Source: Myotis daubentonii | Lineage: Eukaryota; Chordata; Mammalia; Chiroptera; Vespertilionidae | Direction of reading: 5' to 3' | Assembly (NCBI RefSeq): GCF_963259705.1 | Contig: NC_081844.1 | Span: 27,234,294-27,298,293, forward strand | DNA: 64,000 nt | Part shown: positions 10,935 to 19,877 of the stretch, in pieces | How positions within the stretch are numbered: the stretch's first letter is position 1 | Layout of the letters: the number at the start of each line of letters is the position of its first letter | Position numbers and translations under genes: made by a program | Notes under the pieces: model-generated | What the model saw: the letters and a program-made list of their open reading frames with translations, nothing else | The model's database searches: none | Told to the model about the DNA's origin: nothing

Positions 10935-11089
10935 ATATAAAACACTGCATATAATAATGACCGTTATTGTTTTTGGAAATTGGGCTGATCTCTGTCCTGG
11001 CCAGCAGAGGGCGCAATTACACCAGAGTCCCACTTGCAAGATCACTGGCCTAACTGGGCTGATCTGAGCAAGAATCCAATCCTCTAGTA

Positions 11090-11308
11090 CAGTGGTTCTC
11101 AACCTTGGCTGCACATTAGAATCACCTGGGAATCTTTTTAAAATCCTGATTTCTGGGCCTCGTCCTCCAGAAATTCTCTTTCTTTGTTACTAATGTGGCC
11201 TCACCCCATAACAAAGAAACAGAATTTCCGGAGGACGGGGCCCAGAAATCAGGATTTTAAAAAGATTCCCAGGTGATTCTAAGGTGCAGCCAAGGTTGAG
11301 AACCACTG
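11090..11308. mobile_element. MER5-like hAT element forming a near-perfect palindrome
   Basis: Termini CAGTGGTTCTCAACCTTGGC and its complement are the MER5/Charlie type. The two arms remain complementary for about 88 bases (11090-11177 against 11221-11308) with only a few mismatches, around a loop of about 45 bases. Short flanks CTAGTA / CTAGCA may be remains of the target duplication. No coding capacity. Confidence 0.85.
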
Positions 11309-11681
11309 CTAGCAGCCTTGGCTAATGATGCTGGTTCCTCAGGTGGCGAAGAGTCCTCACTGAGGCCACTTCTGGGAAACGCCCACCCAAGAGGCCCACT
11401 TTGCTTTTGCCATTGTCTGCAACACTCCTCTTGTTTTCCGTATTTTCAGTCTGTTGCTCCTAACTCCCCAAATGTAAGAGCCCTTCACCCCAACACTCTA
11501 TGTTGCATGGCCTGTAACTAATGGCCTGCTTTTTAAAACCTCTATGCACTGACAATGCCCCAATTTTTATTCCTATCACCTGAACTCGCATCTCCTCTTA
11601 ACGGATGCCTCCTTGACATCTCCATTGGGTGTCTATAGGCATCCAAACCCTACCTGTCCAAAGCAGGGCTCCTAAAAATAA

Positions 11682-11945
11682 TCCTATATCATAAAAGCAT
11701 AATATGCAAATTGACCAAACAGCCCAACAGCAGAACGACCATCGGAAGATCATCTGGGACCACGCTATGACACCCACTAACATCAGGCCAGCCAGGTGAA
11801 TGCATTGTGATTGGTTGGAGGCCCCAGCCATCGCCCATGATTGCCCCACAGAGGGAGGCCCAGACCACCAACCAGCTGGCTGCAGTGCCGGCAGCCGGGG
11901 GAAGGAAGACCTACTCTGACACGAATTTCATGCATCGGGCCCTAG
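11682..11945 (+). mobile_element. Short HeliBat-type Helitron
   Basis: 5' TCCTATATCATAAAAGCATA and 3' CATGCATCGGGCCCTAG are intact Helitron ends, inserted between A and T. The whole is enclosed in a 13-bp direct repeat CAAAGCAGGGCTC (11659-11671 and 11969-11981). Confidence 0.88.
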
Positions 11946-11999
11946 TAATTAATAAATAGATAAACAAACAAAGCAGGGCTCTTGATTGTCACCCAATCC

Positions 12000-12385
12000 A
12001 AGCTGGCCTATCCCCTTCCACCTTCCCCTTCTCAAGTAACAGCAGATCGAACCTTCCAAGAGCCCCGATACAAACTGAGGGACGATCCCTGAGCTCTCAC
12101 TGCCTCTCACTCCCTACATCTGATTTATCAGCAAATCCTGGCTGCCTTGCTTTCAAAACCTAGCTAGCATCAACTGCTTCTCATTCCCCTCCTCCACAGC
12201 TAGCTCTCACCCTGGTCCAGACATCACCAGCTCCTGCCTGGATAATCGCAGTCATCTCCTCACTGTTCCAGCTTCTGTCCTTGACTCCTTATGCTGTATA
12301 CCTGATACACTTTTCTGTATCTATTGAGATAACTGTATAATTTGTCTCAATTTAAAATGCCTAATGACATAAATTTTCTTTTCTT
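12000..12385. other. Unassigned intergenic sequence
   Basis: Pyrimidine-rich, old MER- or L2-like wording, nothing diagnostic. Confidence 0.3.
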
Positions 12386-12387
12386 TT

Positions 12388-12603
12388 TTAAAAATATATA
12401 TTTTTATTGATTTCAGAGAGCAAGGGAGAGGGAGAGAGACTGAAACATAAATGATGAGAGAGAATCATTGATTGTTTGCCTCCTGCACACCCCCCACTGG
12501 GGACTGAGCCACAACCCAGGCATGTGCCCTTGACCAGAATCAAACCGGGAACCCTTCAGTCCGCAGGCTGAAACTCTATCCACTGAGCCCAACCAGCTAG
12601 GGC
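12388..12603 (-). mobile_element. Ves SINE
   Basis: Reverse copy from TTTTTATTGATTTCAGAGAG to CCAACCAGCTAGGGC. Confidence 0.85.
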
Positions 12604-12604
12604 T

Positions 12605-12980
12605 CTTTTCTAATTTATTAATAAATTTTATTTCTATTCCTGAGATAAACCCAGCTTGTTCGTGGTATTTTTTAGATTGTGGCATTTTATTAATATCTTA
12701 ATTAACATTTTTTTATAATTTTTGCATCTCAGTTATAAATTATATGGGTCTATGATTTTCCTTGTTTATGTATTGTCTTGTCCAAGTCTGGTGTTCAAAT
12801 TAGGCTAACGTCATCAAATAAATTAAGGAGTTTTCCCACACTTAATATATTGAGGAAGAAATTGTGCAACATTGGAATTATCTGTTTCTTGAATGTTTTA
12901 TTGTCCTTACTTGTAAATCCATTTGCTTATGCTGTTTTTCTTGTAGGGATATTCTCAACTATTGATTTAAGTTCTTTTTT
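12605..12980 (-). mobile_element. Old L1 fragment
   Basis: AT-rich text such as TTCTATTCCTGAGATAAACC and CTTGTTTATGTATTGTCTTG matches a reverse L1 ORF2 region. Decayed. L1 text may continue right of the SINE cluster around 13,143-13,260 and 15,200-15,440. Confidence 0.6.
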
Positions 12981-13142
12981 CCCCTCCTTTATTGGTTTTA
13001 GAGGAAGAGAGAGACATCTATTTGTTGTCCTACTTATTTATGCATTCATTGGTTGCTTCATGTATGTGCACCGACTGGGGACGCACCAGCAACCCAGGCA
13101 TATGGGACAATGCTCTAACTAACTGAGCTACCCAGCCAGGGC
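12981..13142 (-). mobile_element. Older tRNA-SINE
   Basis: Reverse copy ending CTGAGCTACCCAGCCAGGGC. Confidence 0.7.
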
Positions 13143-13266
13143 TGCCCTAGCTCTTGACAGATAGTTTCATTGGGTATACAATGCTAGGTTGATAATTATT
13201 TTCTATTGGCACACTGAACATACACCATTTGTGGCTGCCATTATCACTATAAAGAAGTAAAATCTG

Positions 13267-13489
13267 CCGAAACCGGTTTGGCTCAGTGGATAGAGCGTCG
13301 GCCTGCGGACTGAAAGGTCCCAGGTTCGATTCCGGTCAAGGGCATGTACCTGGGTTGTGGACACATCCCCAGTAGGAGGTGTGCAGGAGGCAGCTGATCG
13401 ATGTTTCTCTCTCATCGATGTTTCTAACTCTCTATCTCTCTCCCTTCCTCTCTGTAAAAAATCAATAAAATATATATTAAAAAAAAAAA
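13267..13489 (+). mobile_element. Ves SINE (first of three at one site)
   Basis: Head CCGAAACCGGTTTGGCTCAG. Duplication AAGAAGTAAAATCTG at 13252-13266 and 13490-13504. Confidence 0.92.
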
Positions 13490-13504
13490 AAGAAGTAAAA
13501 TCTG

Positions 13505-13699
13505 CCCAGCTGGTGTGGCTCAGTGGTTGAGCATTGATCAATGAACCTGGAGGTCATGGTTCAATTCCCAGTCAGGGCACATGCCCAGGTTGCGGGCTCA
13601 CTCCCCAGTATGGGGCGTGCAGGAGGCAGCCGATCAGTGATTCACTCTCATCATTGATGTTCCTATCCCTCTCTCCCTCTCCCTTCCTCTCTGAAATCA

Positions 13700-13740
<41 letters not shown>
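13505..13740 (+). mobile_element. Ves SINE (second) with CA-repeat tail
   Basis: Head CCAGCTGGTGTGGCTCAGTG, tail CTGAAATCAATTTTA turning into (CA)n at 13705-13740, next to the Tc1 terminus. Uses the same AAGAAGTAAAATCT site. Confidence 0.87.
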
Positions 13741-13744
<4 letters not shown>

Positions 13745-14173
13745 AGTGGCCAGATTATTACTGACGTTTGTAGGCAAATTAGCTATAATTTCACACTGAA
13801 GTTGCTAGAGGGCCAGACCATTATAAATAGGGAAGCAGCCGAAACCGGTTTGGCTCAGTGGATAGAGCGTCGGCCTGCGGACTGAGGGGTCCCAGGTTCG
13901 ATTCCGGTCAAGGGCATGTACCTGGGTTGCGGGCACATCCCCAGTGGGAGATGTGCAGGAGGCGGCTGATCGATGTTTCTCTCCCATCGATGTTTCTGAC
14001 TCTCTATCTCTCTCCCTTCCTCTCTGTAGAAAATCAATAAAATATATTTTAAAAAAAATAAAAAAAATAAATAGGGAAGCAGGTTGTTTACCACGAAGGT
14101 AGAAGTGATTTTTTTCTGAAGATGTGGGTAACCAACGCGATTTAACAGCCTTTGAACGTGGGATATATTTGAA
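13741..14173 (+). mobile_element. Partial Tc1/mariner copy, plus orientation
   Basis: Starts with the terminal repeat ACTGAGTGGCCAGATTATTA. Near its right end (14136-14165) the plus strand encodes RDLTAFERG, the usual beginning of the Tc1 paired-like DNA-binding domain. It is cut off there by the inverted copy that follows. A Ves SINE interrupts it at 13839-14068. Confidence 0.7.
13839..14068 (+). mobile_element. Ves SINE inside the Tc1 copy
   Basis: Perfect 14-bp duplication AAATAGGGAAGCAG at 13825-13838 and 14069-14082. Confidence 0.93.
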
Positions 14174-14977
14174 CGTGAGTGGCCAGATTCTTATAACCAC
14201 CCCATCAGTACTTCGTTGGGCCACCTTTTGCCTTCAATACTGCAGCGATTCTTCTTGGCATTGACTCCACAAGATGTTGAAAGGTGATGCGAGGAATCTG
14301 ACACCATGCCTGATGAATAGCACTGTCCAGTTCTGTGAGATCTGATGGTTGTGGAACCAGCTGCCTGATGGCTCTTTTAACTTCATCCCACAAATGCTCA
14401 ATCGGATTGAGATCTGGTGATTGTGGGGGCCACCTAAACAAGGTAAAGTCTCCCTCATGTTCTTGAAACCACTCCTGCACAATACGAGCACCGTGGCACG
14501 GCGCATTGTCTTGTTGGAAGAAGCCATCTCCATTGGGATACGCCATCAACATGATAGGATGAACTTGATCAGCAACGATATTTAGGTATGTTGTGCTATT
14601 CAGACGTTGTTCCACATGAATTAAAGGGCCCAAATCATGCCAGGAAGACATGCCCCAAACCATAACACTGCCCCCACCAGCTTGAAGGGTTGTACTCATG
14701 CATGTGAGGTGCATGCTTTCATGCTGTTTCCACCAAATTCTCACTCTGCCATTAGCATGATGCAACTGGAAACGTGATTCATCGGACCACATGACTTTTT
14801 TCCAATGCTCGACTGTCCAATCCTTGTGTTCCTGTGCGAATTGGAGACGTTTTATCTTGGTAACTGCAGACAGCAGAGGTGTTCGAACAGGCCTTTGGCT
14901 TCCACATCCCATACGATGCAGTGTACGGCTAATTTGCCTACAAACGTCAGGTGGTCATAATAATCTGGCCACTCAGT
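14174..14977 (-). mobile_element. Tc1/mariner (DD36E-like) element, internally deleted
   Basis: Termini TGAGTGGCCAGATTCTTATA (left) and, on the minus strand, ACTGAGTGGCCAGATTATTA (right end, 14977). Between them lies one long transposase frame missing its first DNA-binding half. The right flank TATATA is compatible with the TA target of this superfamily. Confidence 0.85.
14205..14912 (-). pseudogene. Tc1/mariner transposase, N-terminally deleted
   Basis: 235 uninterrupted residues from this ATG; the frame extends about 13 codons further upstream into VCRQISRTLHR. Catalytic motifs are intact: VMWSDESRFQ, FFQQDNAPCH and PPQSPDLNPIEHLWDEVK. I count 36 residues between the second Asp and the Glu, not the 34 of classic Tc1, which is the spacing of the DD36E group. 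The C-terminal GGPTKY stop lies just inside the left terminal repeat. The first helix-turn-helix is missing, so the protein should not bind ends normally. The unbroken frame indicates recent activity of the family. Confidence 0.92.
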
Positions 14978-15015
14978 ATATACATATATATTATAACATG
15001 AAGAAGTAAAATCTC

Positions 15016-15184
15016 ACCCGAGCTGGTTTGGCTCAGTGGATAGAGCTTCAGCCTGTGGACTGCAGGGTCCGGGGTTTGATCCCCAGAAGGAGGTGTGCAG
15101 GAGGCAGCCAATCAATTATTTTCTCTCATCATTTATGTTTCTATCTCTCCCTCTCCCTCTCTGAAATCAATAAAAATATTTTTT
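15016..15184 (+). mobile_element. Ves SINE (third at the same site)
   Basis: Head CCGAGCTGGTTTGGCTCAGT. Flanked by AAGAAGTAAAATCTC (15001-15015) and AAAAAGTAAAATCTC (about 15186-15200). Confidence 0.88.
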
Positions 15185-15727
15185 AAAAAAGTAAAATCTC
15201 AATCTGAGTGCTATTTCTTACCTGTTTTTGTTTTTCTAGTTCCTTTAAAAAGTCATTTCTTTTTTTAAATTTTTTTTGCCAGTATGCAATTTCACAGGAT
15301 ATGTCTAATTGTGGGTTTCTTTTAATTTAGCCCGTCTTGGATTCCCTAAAATTGTTGTATTTGATTACTGGAGTCTTTCCATAATTTTGGAAAATTCTGT
15401 TCTCTCTTTGAAGTGCTGCACTTACCTGCAACTTAGCCTCATACGTAGCTGGGCGCATGAGGAGAAACGCTGGCTTGCTGCCCCTCCTGAAAAGATAGCC
15501 CTCCGATTGCTGGGGAGAGCAAACCCCATTGCACCAGTCTGGAGTGGATTTTCCATCTCACTGAACTGGTAGAAGGGAGGTAGAAGATATCAAATACCAC
15601 AGATACTCCCTGTTCTAACCAAATTTTCTCATCGATTTTCTTGAATAGATGTTTCCTTATTGGCCGTATGGCCTTAGGACTATTTCCAGAGACTTTATTT
15701 ATTTTAATCATCACCTGAGAATATGTA

Positions 15728-15908
15728 TATTGAATTTTAGAGAGAAGAGGAGAGAGAGATGAGAGAGAAGAGAAGAGAAACATCTATCAGTTGCTTCCCA
15801 TGCTTGCCCCCATCTGGAATTGAACCCACAACTTAGGAATATACCCTGACCAGGAATCCAACCCAAAAACCTCTGGTGCATGGGACAACTGAGCCACCCA
15901 GCCAGGGT
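15728..15908 (-). mobile_element. Older tRNA-SINE
   Basis: Reverse copy ending CTGAGCCACCCAGCCAGGG. Confidence 0.72.
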
Positions 15909-16028
15909 GCCTGTTAATACTTTTTGATGTTATTTCCCACTGAAAATACAAAATACGTTTGCAGTGTATGCACATATCAAATCATTATGTTGTACACCTA
16001 AAACTAATACAGTGTTACCTGTCAATTA

Positions 16029-16504
16029 TCTACATATATAAAAGCCAAGCAACTGTCCAACCAACCATCCGACCAGTAGCTATGATGTGCACTGACCACC
16101 AAGGGGCAGACGCTCAATGCAGGAGCTCCCGAGCTGCGGTGACTTCACAGCTGCGGTTCTCGGGTGACATACCCGGAACCACAGAGGAGGGAGTCCGATT
16201 CCAGGGGTCGTCACCCGAGAACTACCCTCTCGCAATCCATGACATCTCGGGGAATGTCGGAGAGCCTGTTTCAGCTCAATCACGACAGGCCAGGCCGAGG
16301 GACCACACCTGTCAGAGGGACCCCACTCACTCTGTAGACGACCTTTGAGCCCCAGTGCCGCTCAAGATGCGGCCAGCGAGGGAGGGACCACCAAGAGGTT
16401 GGCTCCAGGGCTTGTCCGGCCTGTCATGCCCAGTCCTGCCCACCAGCCACCTTCTAATTAATTTCCTTTCAATGTGCAAGAATCTGTGCACCAGGGCAGT
16501 AGTA
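16029..16504 (+). mobile_element. HeliBat-type Helitron
   Basis: 5' TCTACATATATAAAAGCCAA, internal GCACTGACCACCAAGGGGCA, 3' TTTCAATGTGCAAGAATCTG followed by a degenerate end GCAGTAG. No coding. Confidence 0.8.
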
Positions 16505-16795
16505 TTTCAATTAAAATGGAGGGGAGAGAAATCTCTCAGTAATATGGAAAAAGATTAGAAGATGACATTTACATTTTATATATCTTACTTCAGTAAAATA
16601 TATATATTAATGAATAAAAACATGTACATGTTTACAACACACCCAACAGGAACTGGGGTCACTGTGACAAGGGGCACAAAACGTGTGGCCTTCCTGTGCA
16701 CAAGCACCCTACATGTTAAAAAATAAATAAATAAAAATAAAAACATGTACACTAACAAAAAAGTCAAAAACTAAGAAAAATTTGAAAACAGTTTA

Positions 16796-16998
16796 GCCTA
16801 GCCAGTATAGCTCAGTGGTTGAGTGTCGACCCACGAACCAAGAGTCTCTGGTTCAATTCCTGGTCAGGGCACAGGTCCGAGTTCTGGGCTCAATCCCCAG
16901 TAGGGGACTGCAGAAGGCAGCCGATTGATGATTTTCCTCTTTCTCATCGATGTTTCTTGCTATCCCTCTCCCTTTCTCTCTCTCTAAAAGTCAAAATT

Positions 16999-17000
<2 letters not shown>
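16796..17000 (+). mobile_element. Ves SINE
   Basis: GCCTAGCCAGTATAGCTCAG head; tail leads into (CA)n. Confidence 0.8.

Positions 17001-17032
<32 letters not shown>
17001..17032. repeat. (CA)n microsatellite
   Basis: About 16 CA units at the SINE tail. Confidence 0.95.
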
Positions 17033-17033
<1 letters not shown>

Positions 17034-17106
17034 AGTTTAATAAGCTTTACTTATTATTGTTTTAAATAAATAGATATATTTAAAGTTTTTTTAGCAAAAT
17101 AATTTT

Positions 17107-17289
17107 TTAAAATAGATTTTTATTGATTTCAGAGAAAGAGAGAGAGAGAAACATCAATGACGAGAGAGCATCATTGATTGGATGCCTCCTGCACGCTCCA
17201 CATTGGGGATCAAGACCGCAACCCAGGCATGTGCCCTGACCTCTGGGTTCACAGGTCGACACTTAACCACTGAGCCACGCCAACTGGGC
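17107..17289 (-). mobile_element. Ves SINE
   Basis: Perfect duplication AGCAAAATAATTTT at 17093-17106 and 17290-17303. Confidence 0.9.
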
Positions 17290-17444
17290 AGCAAAATAAT
17301 TTTATTTACTAACACATAGTAAACATATACATCCAACATCTTGCACATTTATTCACAAATGACTTCCCAATTCCAATAACTGCCTTGATATTTAAGCATG
17401 TGTTAAAATTTATCTTAGTTGAGATAAAAAAAAAAATGCTTTGG

Positions 17445-17655
17445 CCCTGACTGGTTTGGCTCAGTGGATAGAGCGTGGGCCTGTGGATTGAAGGGTCCCG
17501 GGTTTGATTCTGGTCAAAGGCATGTACCTTGGTTGCGGGCACATCCCAGTAGGGGTAAGGGGGTGTGTGGGAGGCTGCTGATCAATGTTTCTCTCTATTC
17601 CTCTTCCTTCCTCTCTGTAAAAAATCAATAAAATATATTTTTTTTAAGAAAGAAA
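17445..17655 (+). mobile_element. Ves SINE
   Basis: GCCCTGACTGGTTTGGCTCA head. AAAAATGCTTT flanks on both sides (about 17434 and 17661). Outermost member of the nested stack. Confidence 0.87.
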
Positions 17656-18091
17656 AAGAAAAATGCTTTGTTGTTGTTCATCTTCACCCAAGGATATTTT
17701 TTCTACTGATTTTTTATTTTATTTATTTTATTTTTTTTTAATTAAATCTTTATTGTTCAGATTATTACATTTGTTCCTCTTTTTTTTTCCCCCCATAACT
17801 CCCCTCCTCCCAGTTCCCACCCCACCCTCCACCCTCACTCCCCACCCACTGTCCTCATCCATAGGTGCACGATTTTTGTCCAGTCTCTTCCCACATCTCC
17901 CACACCCCTTTCCCCCCCAAGAATAGTCAGTCCATTCCCTTTCTATGTCCCTGATTCTATTATAATCAACAGTTCATTCTGTTCATCAGATTATTTATTC
18001 ACTTGATTCTTAGATTCACTTGTTGATAGATGCATATTTGTTGTTCATAATTTGTATCTTTACCTTTTTCTTCCTCTTCCTCTTCCTCTTC

Positions 18092-18940
18092 TTAAAGGAT
18101 ACCTTTCAGCATTTCATATAATCCTGGTTTGGTGGTGATGAACTCCTTTAGCTTTTCCTTATCTGTGAAGCTCTTTATCTGACCTTCAATTCTGAATGAT
18201 AGCTTTGCTGGATAAAGTAATCTTGGTTGTAGGTTCTTGGTATTCATCACTTTGCATATTTCTTGCCACTCCCTTCTGGCCTGCAAAGTTTCTGTTGAGA
18301 AATCAGCTGACAGTCGTATGGGTATTCCCTTGTAGGTAACTGAGTTTCTTTCTCTTGCTGTTTTTAAGATTCTCTCTTTATCTTTTGCTCTTGGCATTTT
18401 AATTATGATGTGTCTTGGTGTGGTCCTCTTTGGATTCCTTTTGTTTGGGGTTCTCCGCGCTTCTTGGACCTGTAAGTCCATTTCTTTCACCAGGTGGGGG
18501 AAGTTTTCTGTCATTATTTCTTCAAATAGGTTTTCAATATCTTGCTCTCTCTCATCTTCTGGCACCCCTATAATTCTGATGTTGGTACGCTTGAAGCTGT
18601 CCCAGAGGCTCCTTACACTATCCTCGCATTTTTGGATTCTTTTTTCATTTTGCTTTTCCGGTTGGATGTTTTTTGGTTCCTCGCATTTCAAATCATTGAC
18701 TTGATTCTTGCGCTCCTCTGGTCTGCTGTCGGGCGTCTGTATAATATTCGTTATTTCAGTCCGTGTATGCTTAATTTCTAGTTGGTTCCCCAATATAAGA
18801 TCGAGGGTCTTATTAGTTTTCGTGTAGATCTCATTAAGTTTATCGGCAGCTTCTAAACAGTTCTTGAGAGACCTTAAAAGTGTGGTTCTGAACTCTATTT
18901 CTTCCATTGACAATTTTGTCCTGTTTCTTTGTCTCCGCAT
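18092..18940 (-). CDS. L1/HAL1 ORF1 protein, intact
   Basis: 282 residues, unbroken, with an ATG and a stop. Order: basic N-terminus (MRRQRNRTKLSMEEIEFRT), coiled coil (about 15-110, with heptad-like Leu/Ile), RRM (about 115-205; TNIRIIGVPEDE and RHIIIKMPRAKDKERIL) and C-terminal domain (about 210-275; SADFSTETLQARREW). The protein is a trimeric RNA chaperone that coats its own RNA. At 282 residues it is shorter than human ORF1p (338), mainly in the coiled coil. It is translatable in principle; whether it is expressed cannot be seen. Confidence 0.93.
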   Translation of the reverse strand: MRRQRNRTKLSMEEIEFRTTLLRSLKNCLEAADKLNEIYTKTNKTLDLILGNQLEIKHTRTEITNIIQTPDSRPEERKNQVNDLKCEEPKNIQPEKQNEKRIQKCEDSVRSLWDSFKRTNIRIIGVPEDEREQDIENLFEEIMTENFPHLVKEMDLQVQEARRTPNKRNPKRTTPRHIIIKMPRAKDKERILKTARERNSVTYKGIPIRLSADFSTETLQARREWQEICKVMNTKNLQPRLLYPAKLSFRIEGQIKSFTDKEKLKEFITTKPGLYEMLKGIL

Positions 18941-19655
18941 TTTGTTATGCTTCCTTGGTGCACCCCCTAGTGGTCTTTGTTCGTAGTCTTATAGTTAAAC
19001 CTTGATTGTTGTAGCTAATTCCAGGGAGGGTTTGACCTCCAGGCCAAGTGGCTATGAGAATCACCTGTGTCAGCAGTGAGAGAACTTCTGTCCTCTAGGG
19101 AGGTGCTAATCTAGCCTTTGCCTGAGGCTATCCGGCAAATGCCTCTGTGCAGGGCTTGGGCGGGGCGGGTCGCACAGGATCAACAGGGTGGGCCGGAGAG
19201 AGCAGTTATGGCGGCTCTCAGTCCTGTCTCCAGGGGCTCTGCCTCTCTGAGTCCCAGCACCCGCTGCAAAGCTCGGAGAGAAAGCTGCACTCGCTCTGAC
19301 CGAAGCCAGACAGTCCCGCTTCTCCCGTTTGAGTCTGGGTCCCTAAAGACTCGCCCGGATCTGGAGCTCAGAGTCTGTGACTCCCTCCCGATTGAAAACG
19401 CCAACCGCGCCCTCCGCCGCCAGCCCGCTCCGCGCGCTCCGCACCTCAGAATTTGACTTCAGCACTGCGCCTCCTCTGAGTGTCCGTGTGCGTTTCTCTT
19501 TCCTCCTAGTTGTAGGACTTCCACTCAGCCAGCGTTCCTGTGGTTCTGGGTGATGTCCCCTCCGTTTTTTGGTTTCACTTTTGAAGTAGTTGTTCAAAGC
19601 AGCAAACTCCGGCGTTAACCTATGCCGCCATCTTGGTTCTCCCTGCCATGTATCC
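18941..19655 (-). promoter_or_regulatory. 5' UTR / internal promoter of the HAL1 element
   Basis: GC- and CpG-rich sequence ahead of ORF1, including the CCAAGATGGCGGC start typical of L1 5' UTRs (possible YY1-type AAGATGGC site). Promoter function is inferred from the family. Confidence 0.6.
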
Positions 19656-19877
19656 TCTACTGATTTTTTAGAAAGAGTTGGAAGGAGGGAAGAAGGAGCG
19701 GGGGAGAGAGAAACATCGATGTAAGAGAGACACAATGATTGGTTGCCTCCTGCAAATGCTCGACCAGGGCCTGTGATCAAATCTGCAACCCAGGTGTGTG
19801 CCTTTGACTGGGAATAAACCCGAGACCCTTCGGTGCTCAGGCCAATGCTCGAATGGCCAGGACTGAACAATGCTTTT

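Larger units (their letters stand above)
17717..19655 (-). mobile_element. Full-length ORF2-less L1 (HAL1 type) with intact ORF1
   Basis: About 1.94 kb flanked by a perfect 15-bp duplication TCTACTGATTTTTTA (17702-17716 and 19656-19670). In order on the minus strand: a GC-rich 5' UTR beginning near GGCAGGGAGAACCAAGATGG, an intact ORF1 (18940-18092), a purine-rich stretch (GGAAGAGGAAGAGGAAG), a G-rich 3' UTR, and the A-rich end AACAATAAAGATTTAATT. ORF2 (endonuclease/reverse transcriptase) is entirely missing, with ORF1 passing directly into the 3' UTR. That is the half-L1 layout; mobilisation must have used L1 enzymes in trans. Confidence 0.9.
17672..19862 (-). mobile_element. Long-subfamily tRNA-SINE split by a HAL1 element
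   Basis: Left piece 17672-17701 (GTTCATCTTCACCCAAGGAT...) and right piece 19671-19862 (from AAAGAGTTGGAAGGAGGGA to CAATGCTCGAATGGCCAGGA) form one reverse SINE when the HAL1 insert is removed. Confidence 0.82.
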
